Shown: positions 56,567 through 64,000 of the stretch, in pieces
How positions within the stretch are numbered: the first letter of the stretch is position 1
Layout of the letters: the number at the start of each line of letters is the position of its first letter
NCBI RefSeq assembly: GCF_000765745.2
Contig: NZ_JRPC02000007.1
Coordinates: 20,077 to 84,076, forward strand
Reading direction: 5' to 3'
From: Helicobacter apodemus
GTDB taxonomy: Bacteria > Campylobacterota > Campylobacteria > Campylobacterales > Helicobacteraceae
DNA: 64,000 nucleotides
Position numbers and translations under genes: made by a program
The notes under the pieces: model-generated
What the model was told of the DNA's origin: nothing
The model's database searches: none
Seen by the model: only the letters and a program-made list of their open reading frames with translations

Positions 56567-58417
56567 ATGTGTCGTATTGTAGGCGGTTGGGAGTTTAAAG
56601 GCAAGATGGGGCTTTTAGATTCTATAGAAAAAATGCGTGATTGTATGAGTGCTGGAGGTCCTGATGATTTTGGGCTTTATACGCAAAGGCATTGCAATCT
56701 TGCTTTGGCACATAGACGACTTTCTATTATTGATTTAAGTAGTTTGTCCCATCAGCCCTTTATTAGCGAAAATCGGCGCTATGTGCTAGTGTTTAATGGA
56801 GAGATTTATAATTATAAAGAGATTGCCAGTAAGCTTGTTAGTGAGGGTGTAAGATGTGAAGCCTTTAGTGATACCGAAGTTTTGTTGCAAAGTTTTGAGT
56901 ATTGGGGTGTTGAATGTGTAAGAGAATTTGAGGGAATGTTTGCTTTTGTGATATGGGACAATTTAGAGCAAAAGTTATATTGTTTTCGTGATAGAGCGGG
57001 AAGTAAGCCTCTTTATTATTATTTTGATGGAGAGAGATTTTTGTTTTCTTCAGAGCTTAAAGGTATTTTGGCTTATCCTTACTTACAAAAATCCATTAAC
57101 AAAGAAGCTTTAAGCTTATTTTTAAGTTTTGGGTATATTCCTGCACCATTTAGTATTTTAGAATGCTGTTTCAAACTTGAAGCAGGAAGTTATCTTATTG
57201 TAGATAAAAAAGCTAATATCACTAAATATCACTATTATAATCCAAAAGATTCTTATTTGCAATCTCACAAATTTACTTGGGATAGCTTTATTTCCCATTT
57301 GCAAAAAAGCATTGCTTTTAGAATGGTGAGTGATGTTCCTGTTGGTGTGCTTTTAAGTGGAGGAGTGGATTCTTCTTTAGTATGTGCAGTGTTAAAAGAC
57401 TTGGGGTATAACTTTGAGAGTTTTAGTGTAGGGTTTGTAGAATCAAGTTTTGATGAGAGTTGTTATGCTAAAAAAGTAGCAGATATTTTAGGAATTACTA
57501 ATCACCAATTTATTTGTCATTTACAAGAAGTTAGAGGGTTGATAGAGCAATTACCTTTTGTTTATGATGAGCCTTTTGGTGATGTTTCTGCTCTGCCTAC
57601 AATGCTTTTGGCTCAAAAGATTGCAAAAACCCATAAAGTGGCTTTAAGTGCCGATGGTGGAGATGAACTAGGAATTGGTTATGAGCGATATTTTTGGAGT
57701 ATGCAACGATGGCAAAAATATCACTATTATAGGAGGTTTAAAGTCGCTTGGGTTTTAGACTTATTCTCTGCAGAATTTGTTATAGATTTATTTTCAAAAT
57801 TTGGTATCTCTATAGGTATTGATAAGTTTTTACGTATTAAAAATCAGCTTAAAGCTACGAGTTTTTTGGAGCATTATAGGGCGGAGATTATGCACTTTAA
57901 AAAAGAAGATTTATTTTTAAACCATCTGCCTTTTAAATCAGTAGGAGAGGAATATTCTTGTTTAGATTATTACGCACAAATGAGTTATTTTGATTGGTGT
58001 TATTATTTAAGTGAAGATATTTTAACCAAAACTGATAGGGCTAGTATGAATGTTGGATTGGAAATTAGGGAGCCTTTACTTGGGGTTGAGTTTGTTAAGT
58101 TTATGCAAGGGATTCCTATGGATTATAAAGTCCATAATGGAGAGGGGAAGGTGGTATTTAAGCAATATTTAGAAAAATTTTTTCCACGCTCATTAATATA
58201 TCGCTCTAAGATGGGGTTTGGAGTGCCTTTGGAGACTTGGATGAGAAAAGATTTAAGGCATTTATTGGAGGGAATTTTAGATTATGCAGAGGGTTATTTA
58301 GATGTTCATTTTGTTAATAAGTTAGTAAGAGCCTTTGATGCTAAAAAGAGAGTAGATTTTAGTAAGATTTGGTATATTTATGTCTTTTGTGTGTGGAGAA
58401 AACAATGGAATATCTAA
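56567..58417 (+). CDS. Asparagine synthase-like glutamine amidotransferase (second copy)
   Basis: A 616-residue AsnB-type enzyme. Cys2 is in MCRIVGGW, where Arg replaces the usual Gly. The glutamine pocket has LVFNGEIYNYKE. The ATP loop is LSGGVDSS at about 263-270, then the helical C-terminal domain with LTKTDRASMNVGLEIREPLL. This resembles WbpS-type enzymes of O-antigen loci, which amidate or amidinate a sugar carboxylate, more than true asparagine synthetases (inference). It is 57 residues shorter than the first copy and only distantly related. Its stop overlaps the next start by 13 bases. Confidence 0.83.
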   Translation: MCRIVGGWEFKGKMGLLDSIEKMRDCMSAGGPDDFGLYTQRHCNLALAHRRLSIIDLSSLSHQPFISENRRYVLVFNGEIYNYKEIASKLVSEGVRCEAFSDTEVLLQSFEYWGVECVREFEGMFAFVIWDNLEQKLYCFRDRAGSKPLYYYFDGERFLFSSELKGILAYPYLQKSINKEALSLFLSFGYIPAPFSILECCFKLEAGSYLIVDKKANITKYHYYNPKDSYLQSHKFTWDSFISHLQKSIAFRMVSDVPVGVLLSGGVDSSLVCAVLKDLGYNFESFSVGFVESSFDESCYAKKVADILGITNHQFICHLQEVRGLIEQLPFVYDEPFGDVSALPTMLLAQKIAKTHKVALSADGGDELGIGYERYFWSMQRWQKYHYYRRFKVAWVLDLFSAEFVIDLFSKFGISIGIDKFLRIKNQLKATSFLEHYRAEIMHFKKEDLFLNHLPFKSVGEEYSCLDYYAQMSYFDWCYYLSEDILTKTDRASMNVGLEIREPLLGVEFVKFMQGIPMDYKVHNGEGKVVFKQYLEKFFPRSLIYRSKMGFGVPLETWMRKDLRHLLEGILDYAEGYLDVHFVNKLVRAFDAKKRVDFSKIWYIYVFCVWRKQWNI

Positions 58418-59985
58418 AAAAGTTTGAAACTATAGAGTTGGGGAGGGGTTGTTACATTTACCCAAAAGGAGGTTGTGCAGAGATTTTAAGCAATATCTTA
58501 AAAGATTGCAAGAGGGATCTTATTTTAAAGTTTCTTGATGATAAGGATAGTGTGAATAATCTTGTAGCCAAACAAGAAGAGATTAGACAAAGTGGGGAGT
58601 ATGTGCTAATCTGTGCTGGTGATGTACAAGATGAGCTTGTTTTGAAATGTGAGGATTTAGGACTTAAATACCTTGATGGGAGAGAATTTATTGCTTCTTG
58701 TTTAGGACGGCAAATCCTCTTAGAGGCTTCGGGGGAGGGGTGGGCAAAATTTGAACTTTTAGAAAATGGGGGATTGCGTATTTTTGATAATTTATGGATT
58801 ACCCATTATTATTTCTTTTATGACCTCTTTGTGTATTATGTCTCTCCCAAATGTTTAGAAGCTTTAACCCAATGTGTGCTTCAATATACCTTGAGTATTA
58901 AGGAGGCTTTATTGCAAGTTGGATTTAACCTTGAAGTCTCCTATGGCATTAGCTTAAATTATGCTCCTCATACTCATAAAATAGCGACATTTATTCATAA
59001 AGATATTCCTATAGAGTGGTATTTTGGGAGTTATGAATATTATCTTTTGCATAAGCAAAAGGTTGTGGGGAATAGAATCTTAATAGCCCCTTGGGTTTTG
59101 ATTGATTTTTTTGTGAGTAAAAAGGTCGCTTTATTCCTCTCTAGCATTGTTCCTAAGCTATCTTGTGAGAGTAAAATAATTGTTGGGATGGGGCATAGTA
59201 TCGCAGAGGCTTTTGGGTTTTTTCCTAGAGCATTAAAGCAAGAGTATTTGAAGCAATATATTGGTTATTATTTTCTAGGCTTTGATTATTATCTTGCTAT
59301 TGATAGAGCTTCTTTAAAAGCCTATGAAAGTATTTTTCAATCTGTTGGGGTAAAAACTAAAGCTATCGCTGGAGGCTCTCCAAGGTTGGATTTAAAGCTA
59401 GAACAATCTTGTGCTTTAAGGAGTATAGAGCAGTTTTTATTTATCCCTAGATTAACTAAACCTTATGAGCTAATGGGAATTATAAAAAGGCTTTTAGAGT
59501 TGGGTAAAAAAGTCCTTTTTCGCCCACATCCTGCTTATAGGGGTTATTACCAATGGGTCGGGAAGCAAAACCCTTATGCTTGCTTGGAGGTGTTTTTATC
59601 TTATGCGGGATTTAGCTTTGATGAGAGTGAGAGTATCACCTTAGATAGTCTTTCTAAGAGTATTGTAATTACGGATAATTCCTCACTCTCTTATAGTGCC
59701 CCTTTAAACTCTTTAAAACCTGTGATTCTTTATGCTCCTCCTAAGAAAGAGTTTGATTTAAGGGTTTGTAACTTCGATTGTTCTTTTGTGAATCCTCTTT
59801 TGCATAGAGTAGCTTTGAATGAATCAGAGTTTATGCAGGTAGCCTTAAGGTTAGAAGAGGAATTAAAACAAAGCGGAGAGCTGATAGCCCAAGAGATTTT
59901 ACAGTATAAAGAGGCAAATATTTTTTATCCTAAAGCCTCTGCTTTAGAGATTGCAAAACTCTTAATGTCCCTTTTAGAAAGTTGA
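58405..59985 (+). CDS. TagB/TagF-like glycerophosphotransferase or glycosyltransferase
   Basis: A 526-residue protein. The N-terminal 130 residues are unfamiliar. The C-terminal half has a GT-B fold typical of CDP-glycerol glycerophosphotransferases: VLFRPHPAYRGYY, then VITDNSSLSYSAP and LKPVILYAPPKKEFD, the usual H-P ... S/T-D-x-S-S ... K-P-V-I order. It may add a polyol phosphate or a sugar. The ATG at 58405 overlaps the preceding gene; upstream in-frame codons lie within that gene. A G-rich tract at 58731 is broken by A and T. Confidence 0.7.
   Translation: MEYLKKFETIELGRGCYIYPKGGCAEILSNILKDCKRDLILKFLDDKDSVNNLVAKQEEIRQSGEYVLICAGDVQDELVLKCEDLGLKYLDGREFIASCLGRQILLEASGEGWAKFELLENGGLRIFDNLWITHYYFFYDLFVYYVSPKCLEALTQCVLQYTLSIKEALLQVGFNLEVSYGISLNYAPHTHKIATFIHKDIPIEWYFGSYEYYLLHKQKVVGNRILIAPWVLIDFFVSKKVALFLSSIVPKLSCESKIIVGMGHSIAEAFGFFPRALKQEYLKQYIGYYFLGFDYYLAIDRASLKAYESIFQSVGVKTKAIAGGSPRLDLKLEQSCALRSIEQFLFIPRLTKPYELMGIIKRLLELGKKVLFRPHPAYRGYYQWVGKQNPYACLEVFLSYAGFSFDESESITLDSLSKSIVITDNSSLSYSAPLNSLKPVILYAPPKKEFDLRVCNFDCSFVNPLLHRVALNESEFMQVALRLEEELKQSGELIAQEILQYKEANIFYPKASALEIAKLLMSLLES
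58731..58744 (+). repeat. Interrupted G tract (decayed)
   Basis: GGGGGAGGGGTGGG preceded by GCTTC and followed by CAAAAT, in the N-terminal part of the TagF-like gene. The A and T breaks should stop slippage. Confidence 0.5.
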
Positions 59986-59991
59986 TTATGC

Positions 59992-59997
59992 TAAAAT
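59992..59997 (+). promoter_or_regulatory. Extended -10 before the GT4 gene
   Basis: TAAAAT preceded by ATGC, an extended -10 shape, 32 bases before the ATG. AAGGGG is the ribosome binding site. Confidence 0.4.
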
Positions 59998-60028
59998 GCA
60001 AGGAATTTTATATTTAAGGGGTTAGGCT

Positions 60029-61135
60029 ATGAAAATAACCTTTCTCATTGATGTTATGAGACGCGGGGGAGCGCAAAAGATTCTTAGTCTTATTTTGGAT
60101 ATTCTCTCTTGCAATGGTTTTGAAGTGCAGCTTGTAGTGCTTAAAAAAACGCAAGATGTAATGGAGATTCCTAATATTAAAGTGTTTTATCTTTTAGGAA
60201 GCGAAAAAGAGCCTTTGTTGTCTAATAGTTTTTTGCTTTTAGAATCTTTTAGCAACATTGCTAAAGATTGTGATTTAATTGTTTCTTTTATGGATTTTAT
60301 TACCAGCTATTATGCAGTTTTAGGGGCAAAAATCCTCTCTAAGCCTTATTGTATTTTTGTACGTTGTGAGCCTTCTTTTGTAGAAAATAACTTTTCACAA
60401 AGTAGCATTAATCATACTTTATATGCAATGTGTTTGCAAGGGGCTTTAAGGGTCGTGTGTAACTCTAGGGCGAGTTGTAAGGATGTAGAGGTGAATTTTG
60501 GGGTTTTAAGGACTAAAATCGATTTACTTTATAATCCTATTGATACTGCTAAGATTATGCGTTTAAGCCAACAAGCCTTAGAATTTCCTAAGCAAGAAGG
60601 GGAGGTTTTTTGTTTCGCCATTGGAAGGTTACACACACAAAAGAATTATTTAACACTTCTACAAGCCTTTAAGGCTTTGCCTAATTTTATCAAACTTTAT
60701 ATTTTAGGTGAGGGGGAGCAAAGGGAGGAGATAGAGGCTTATTTGCAGACTCACCAAATGCAAAATGTTATTTTGCTAGGGTTTAAGGAGAATATCTATC
60801 CTTTGTTGAAAAAAGCCGATATTTTTATACATACTTCATATTACGAGGGCTTCCCCAATGCAGTTTTAGAAGCGGCTTCTTTAGGACTTCCCCTTTTGTT
60901 ATCTAATATCCCAACGCATAAAGAAATTTTTGAGGACAAAGCTTTGTTTTTTGACCCTTATAATGCAGAAGAACTTTGTGAAAACCTTAAGGGTTTGATA
61001 AAAAATACAGCTTTATTAGCAAAGCTAAAAAAACAAAGTTTTGAAGCACTTAAGCAATATTCTATGGAATCTTTTAGCAAGGAAGTATTGAGGATTTTTC
61101 AAGAGGTTAAAATTGCATTGGGGAAGCCCTCGTAA
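60029..61135 (+). CDS. GT4-family glycosyltransferase
   Basis: A 368-residue retaining GT4 enzyme like PglA/PglJ. The N-lobe has the glycine motif MRRGGAQKILSLIL. The C-lobe starts VFCFAIGRLHTQKNYLTLLQ, and the nucleotide-binding part is FIHTSYYEGFPNAVLEAASLGLPLLLS, with the E-x7-E motif. The donor cannot be read from sequence. It probably adds a GalNAc or GlcNAc-like residue to a lipid-linked glycan (inference). Confidence 0.88.
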   Translation: MKITFLIDVMRRGGAQKILSLILDILSCNGFEVQLVVLKKTQDVMEIPNIKVFYLLGSEKEPLLSNSFLLLESFSNIAKDCDLIVSFMDFITSYYAVLGAKILSKPYCIFVRCEPSFVENNFSQSSINHTLYAMCLQGALRVVCNSRASCKDVEVNFGVLRTKIDLLYNPIDTAKIMRLSQQALEFPKQEGEVFCFAIGRLHTQKNYLTLLQAFKALPNFIKLYILGEGEQREEIEAYLQTHQMQNVILLGFKENIYPLLKKADIFIHTSYYEGFPNAVLEAASLGLPLLLSNIPTHKEIFEDKALFFDPYNAEELCENLKGLIKNTALLAKLKKQSFEALKQYSMESFSKEVLRIFQEVKIALGKPS

Positions 61136-61300
61136 TATGAAGTTTGGAGAAAAATATCGGAAAAATCTTTAAACAATGCAGAAATCACAAGTAATAAAGC
61201 CCTGAATATAAGAGGAATGAATATTAAAAACAAATCTTTTGCCCTTAAGCAAGCTTTGATAATGTCTTAGGGTTTAAACTTTTTTGATGCAACAATGTAT

Positions 61301-61306
61301 TATAAT
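61301..61306 (+). promoter_or_regulatory. -10 element of the phosphoethanolamine transferase gene
   Basis: TATAAT 32 bases before the ATG, followed by AGGAG as the ribosome binding site. The 203 bases between the GT4 gene and this ATG hold no other feature I can see. Confidence 0.6.
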
Positions 61307-61338
61307 TTCGGCTTTTATTAAGATTTTAGGAGACCTTT

Positions 61339-62901
61339 ATGCCCTTTTATGGAAAGAAAATAACTTTATCGTGGTTTTATTTTGCCATTCTTAGTGCCCT
61401 TTTTTTTACTTGTATGAATTTTAATTTTTTTATGCAAACTTATCAACATTTAGACCCTAATTCTTCTTTATTTTTAAAAATATCCTTACTTCTAGTTTAT
61501 TTTGCTTTAGCCCTTAGTCTTATCTCTTTATTGTTTTTTTTGCATTTACATAAGCCTGTGCTAATTGTCTTGGTATGGATTGCTTGCCTTAGTGCATATT
61601 TTATGTCCTTTTATGGGGTGGTGATTGATAAGGATATGATAGATAATGTTATGAAAACTGATAGCCAAGAAGCTTTTGGTTTAATCTCTCCTAGTTTATT
61701 GATTTTTATCTTGGTTTTGGGGGTGTTGCCTACTTGGTTTATCTTAAAGGTAAATATTGCTTACCCTAGAACCCTAAAGGGGAGATTTTTTTATCCCTTG
61801 CTAAGTTTTTTTATGGCATTTCTTTTCGCACTTGGAATCTTTTATTGGCATAGCCAAACACTTATTCCATTCTTTCGGAATTATAATTTTCTAAGAATCT
61901 ATGAAACACCTTTGCGACAAATTTATTCTGTTGTGTTGTATATCAAAGGGGCTTTACCCGCAAAGGAGTTTGAAGTTATTGCTAAAGATGCGGCTTTGAA
62001 GCCTGATTCTAAGGAGCGGTTAATGATTTTGGTAGTAGGGGAGACTGCAAGGGCTGCTAATTATTCTTTAGGCAATTATGTAATTAATGATACGAATGCT
62101 TATACCAAAGAAGAATCTATTGTGTATTTTGATAATTTTTATTCTTGTGGGACTTCTACAGCTATTAGTGTGCCTTGTATGTTTTCAGATTATAAAAGGG
62201 AGAATTTTTCAAAATCTACTTATTATCGCGAAAATGTTTTAAATATTTTGCATAAGGTTGGGGTGAATGTTGCGTGGATAGGTAATAACTCTGGTGGGTG
62301 TCAAGGTGTTTGTAAAAACTTAGAAAAAGTAAAAATCTTAAAAGAGCCTTATGATGAGGTATTATTAGCAGAGGTATTAGAGAATCTTAAGGAGTTAGAG
62401 AAGCAAAACCTTATTATCGTGCATTTGCAAGGCTCTCACGGACCTACTTATTACCAACGTTACCCTAATGCTTTTAAAAAGTTTCTACCCACTTGTGATA
62501 CTAATGAGCTCCAAAAATGCACCCAAGAGGAGCTTATTAATACTTATGATAACACCTTGCTTTATACAGACTATATTATAAAATCCTTAATGGATATGTT
62601 AAAGGAATACCCCAATTATGAAACAAGTTTGATTTATCTATCTGACCACGGAGAGAGTTTGGGAGAGAATGGGATTTATTTGCACGGGTTGCCGTATTTT
62701 ATCGCCCCAAAAGAGCAGATTCATATCCCTTTTATGTTCTTTAGTAATAATCCACAGCTTATGCAAATCGCACAATCCCGCAAAAGTTTGCTTCTATCCC
62801 AAGATAATATTTTTAGCACTTTGCTTGGATATTTTGGTGTAGAGAGTGAAGTTTATAAGAGCGAAGATGATTTATTCAGTATGGATTTTGCAGGACAATG
62901 A
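61339..62901 (+). CDS. eptA: Phosphoethanolamine transferase (EptA/EptC family)
   Basis: A 520-residue inner-membrane protein with five N-terminal membrane helices and a periplasmic alkaline-phosphatase-like domain. The catalytic Thr is in SCGTSTAISVPCMFSDY; metal ligands include the Glu in VVGETARAANYSL, and LSDHGESLGENGIYLHG. HLQGSHGPTYYQRYP is also typical. It transfers phosphoethanolamine from phosphatidylethanolamine to lipid A, giving diacylglycerol. The next gene, dgkA, phosphorylates that diacylglycerol. In Campylobacter, EptC also modifies the flagellar rod protein FlgG and N-glycans. Confidence 0.9.
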   Translation: MPFYGKKITLSWFYFAILSALFFTCMNFNFFMQTYQHLDPNSSLFLKISLLLVYFALALSLISLLFFLHLHKPVLIVLVWIACLSAYFMSFYGVVIDKDMIDNVMKTDSQEAFGLISPSLLIFILVLGVLPTWFILKVNIAYPRTLKGRFFYPLLSFFMAFLFALGIFYWHSQTLIPFFRNYNFLRIYETPLRQIYSVVLYIKGALPAKEFEVIAKDAALKPDSKERLMILVVGETARAANYSLGNYVINDTNAYTKEESIVYFDNFYSCGTSTAISVPCMFSDYKRENFSKSTYYRENVLNILHKVGVNVAWIGNNSGGCQGVCKNLEKVKILKEPYDEVLLAEVLENLKELEKQNLIIVHLQGSHGPTYYQRYPNAFKKFLPTCDTNELQKCTQEELINTYDNTLLYTDYIIKSLMDMLKEYPNYETSLIYLSDHGESLGENGIYLHGLPYFIAPKEQIHIPFMFFSNNPQLMQIAQSRKSLLLSQDNIFSTLLGYFGVESEVYKSEDDLFSMDFAGQ

Positions 62902-63260
62902 TGAAGCCTAAATACCATTTTTTAGCGAATGCAAAATTTGCCTTAGAAGGAGTGTTAGCAATGCTTAAGCAAGAGGTAGCTTTCCGCATTGAATTAGCAA
63001 TCATCATTCCTGCTGTGATTATAAGCTTTTTCTTGCCGCTAGATTTAATAGAACATTTGTTTTTAATAGTGGTGTTGTTTTTGATACTTATCTTAGAGGC
63101 AGTTAATTCTAGCATAGAATCTTGTATAGACTTAATCACCCCCAACTTCCACCCCCTAGCCAAAATCGCTAAAGATTGTGCGAGTGCTGCAGTTTTCTTT
63201 AGTGTGCTTTTAGCCCTTTTAGTTTGGGGAGTTATTTTATTCTCTTTATGGGGTTATTAA
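62898..63260 (+). CDS. dgkA: Diacylglycerol kinase
   Basis: A 120-residue integral membrane diacylglycerol kinase. The signature is LEAVNSSIESCIDLITPNFH, then LAKIAKDCASAAVFFS, with three predicted membrane helices. Residues N, E, K and D of the active site are present. It overlaps eptA by 4 bases. This pairing makes sense because EptA releases diacylglycerol, which DgkA recycles to phosphatidic acid. Confidence 0.93.
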   Translation: MMKPKYHFLANAKFALEGVLAMLKQEVAFRIELAIIIPAVIISFFLPLDLIEHLFLIVVLFLILILEAVNSSIESCIDLITPNFHPLAKIAKDCASAAVFFSVLLALLVWGVILFSLWGY

Positions 63261-63548
63261 AACATTAGATAATTTCTGTGATAAATTTGCGTTTTAATTC
63301 CCATAAAAGAATTATCTTAAGTGAGAGGTGGGAACCCTTAGTTTGTAAGCAAACTTTTCCCAACCACTACGATAATTTCTGTTAGGGGATTAAATTAAAC
63401 CTTTAAAATCTCTAAACCATTAAAATTCTTAAATCTTAGTGTTAAACTTTTAAATTTTATAAGTTTCAATGAAATAAAGCCTTAGTTTAACCCTAAAGTA
63501 TTAAAAGAATATAATATTAAAATTAGCATTCAATTCTTAAAAACCCTC

Positions 63549-63573
63549 AAAAGTGTAGTATAATCACACTTTT
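63549..63573 (+). promoter_or_regulatory. TATAAT inside an 8-bp inverted repeat
   Basis: AAAAGTGT, AGTATAATC, ACACTTTT: the arms are perfect complements and enclose a consensus -10 at 63559-63564. A dimeric repressor bound here would block the promoter, or the symmetry may be chance. It lies about 150 bases before the radical SAM start. Confidence 0.55.
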
Positions 63574-63604
63574 ATTGTAAGGATTGTATTCTAGCTATCT
63601 ACCA

Positions 63605-63668
63605 TAAACCCACCTACCCTAAAAATAGATTTTATAAACTCTTTGTTTATCTTAAGGTAGTAGGTTTA
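63605..63668 (+). ncRNA. Candidate structured 5' leader
   Basis: TAAACCCACCTACC (63605) and GGTAGTAGGTTTA (63656) can pair over about 12 bases with a small bulge. Inside the loop, ATAAAC-TCTTT-GTTTAT (63634-63650) makes a second perfect hairpin. Both lie in the expected leader between the promoter at 63559 and the gene at 63721. No known riboswitch class is recognised. Confidence 0.4.
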
Positions 63669-63720
63669 GGTTGTAATGAATTTTTATTTAAAAACATGCA
63701 AAATTAAAAAGGACAAAACT

Positions 63721-64000
63721 ATGCAACTTTTTATTTTAAACTTTAAAAGAACAGGTGTTAGTAATATCATAGAAACTTTAGGCTTAACATCTCTTATAAA
63801 AACCCTACAAGACTCTCATCAAATTCCTACCTTAGATACTAATACTACTATTAAAGAATACTCTATTCCTAATTTCTTTGGTGAAGAACTTTATAATATC
63901 TTAAAAGAAGTAGAATTTATTAATAACTCTAATTCTATAGTTGGGGGGGGGGCATTAATAGTGTCTTTTAATTATCCTTTATTAGAACAAAGAGAAAAAG
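63721..64000 (+). CDS. Radical SAM/SPASM protein, 5' part, copy of protein A
   Basis: The first 93 codons of a gene that runs off the window. It is identical to the start of protein A (48556) apart from two missense changes: Ser to Pro at residue 36 and Ser to Gly at residue 54. The ATG follows AAAAAGGACAAA, a better binding site than that of protein A. The 10-G tract (63943) keeps the frame open to the end of the window. Whether the remainder is intact or also matches A cannot be seen. Confidence 0.8.
   Translation, partial: MQLFILNFKRTGVSNIIETLGLTSLIKTLQDSHQIPTLDTNTTIKEYSIPNFFGEELYNILKEVEFINNSNSIVGGGALIVSFNYPLLEQREK
63943..63952 (+). repeat. Poly-G tract, G10 (frame open)
   Basis: Ten Gs between TATAGTT and CATTAATAG, the same length and context as at 48778. 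Confidence 0.95.

Larger units (their letters stand above)
63261..63720 (+). other. Structured intergenic region with promoter
   Basis: 460 bases without a gene. A hairpin built on GTTTG-TAAG-CAAAC with outer GGTGGGAA / TTCCCAACC arms lies at 63327-63366 and may end dgkA transcription. A 12-base direct repeat GATAATTTCTGT occurs at 63268 and 63371. A promoter and a second structured region precede the next gene and are listed separately. Confidence 0.5.

Noticed and set aside
60065..60069. GGGGG run in the GT4 gene as a further phase-variable tract
   Set aside because: It encodes the conserved RGGAQ motif of GT4 enzymes and is too short to be unstable.

Overview
The window is AT-rich DNA from a member of the Campylobacterota, most likely an enterohepatic or urease-negative Helicobacter. 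From memory of the H. pylori gene order, several blocks match: rplI-hslV-hslU-era-csd6, pyrC'-like plus amidohydrolase, coaD-tmk-comF, gltX2-yggT-slt, and flaB-maf. No tool was run, so the genus is an inference.

Layout. 1-6133: core genes (L9, HslUV, Era, the cell-shape peptidase Csd6, RdgB, a YajR-like transporter). 6281-12490: TtcA, the acetate operon pta-ackA, GAPDH, HU and a tRNA-Arg, separated by gene-free stretches that look like decayed DNA. 12568-13239 is a recognisable SIMPL-domain pseudogene. 13305-26910: a dense run of housekeeping genes (a metal-site-less dihydroorotase homologue, MscS, an amidohydrolase, a phosphohexomutase, PyrC, CoaD, Tmk, ComF-like, Slt, YggT, GltX, a two-component system, Ppx/GppA). 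26919-33029: flagellin with a sigma-54 promoter, a Maf flagellin glycosylation protein behind it, and a divergent GT-B glycosyltransferase. SodC follows.

33959-63260 is a large accessory surface-glycan locus, all on the + strand. It encodes radical SAM/SPASM enzymes, a sugar aminotransferase, two asparagine-synthase-like amidotransferases, methyltransferases, a hexapeptide acyltransferase, two sulfotransferases, a FemAB/GNAT-like protein, two deacetylase-like proteins, an N-formyltransferase, a polytopic GT-C-like protein, three soluble glycosyl/glycerophospho-transferases, a phosphoethanolamine transferase and DgkA. 

The main feature of this locus is a set of ten-to-thirteen-base poly-G tracts inside unrelated genes. 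Nine are uninterrupted. By reading frame, six sit in genes that are ON (39278, 48778, 50355, 52235, 54978, and the partial copy at 63943). Two are OFF by one G (43910 and 46661). One lies at the 3' end of an acyltransferase, where it decides how that frame ends relative to the next gene's start (40256). Five more G-rich stretches look like tracts fixed by A or T interruptions. The tracts share a flank, C-G(n)-CATTWAT-like, even in unrelated genes. The 5' end of one radical SAM gene (48556) is repeated almost exactly at the right edge (63721), downstream of a structured, promoter-bearing leader. Together these suggest a phase-variable, recombining decoration system for a flagellar or lipooligosaccharide glycan. 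Pseudogenes at 42336-43329 and a doubly frameshifted formyltransferase show that the locus is turning over quickly.
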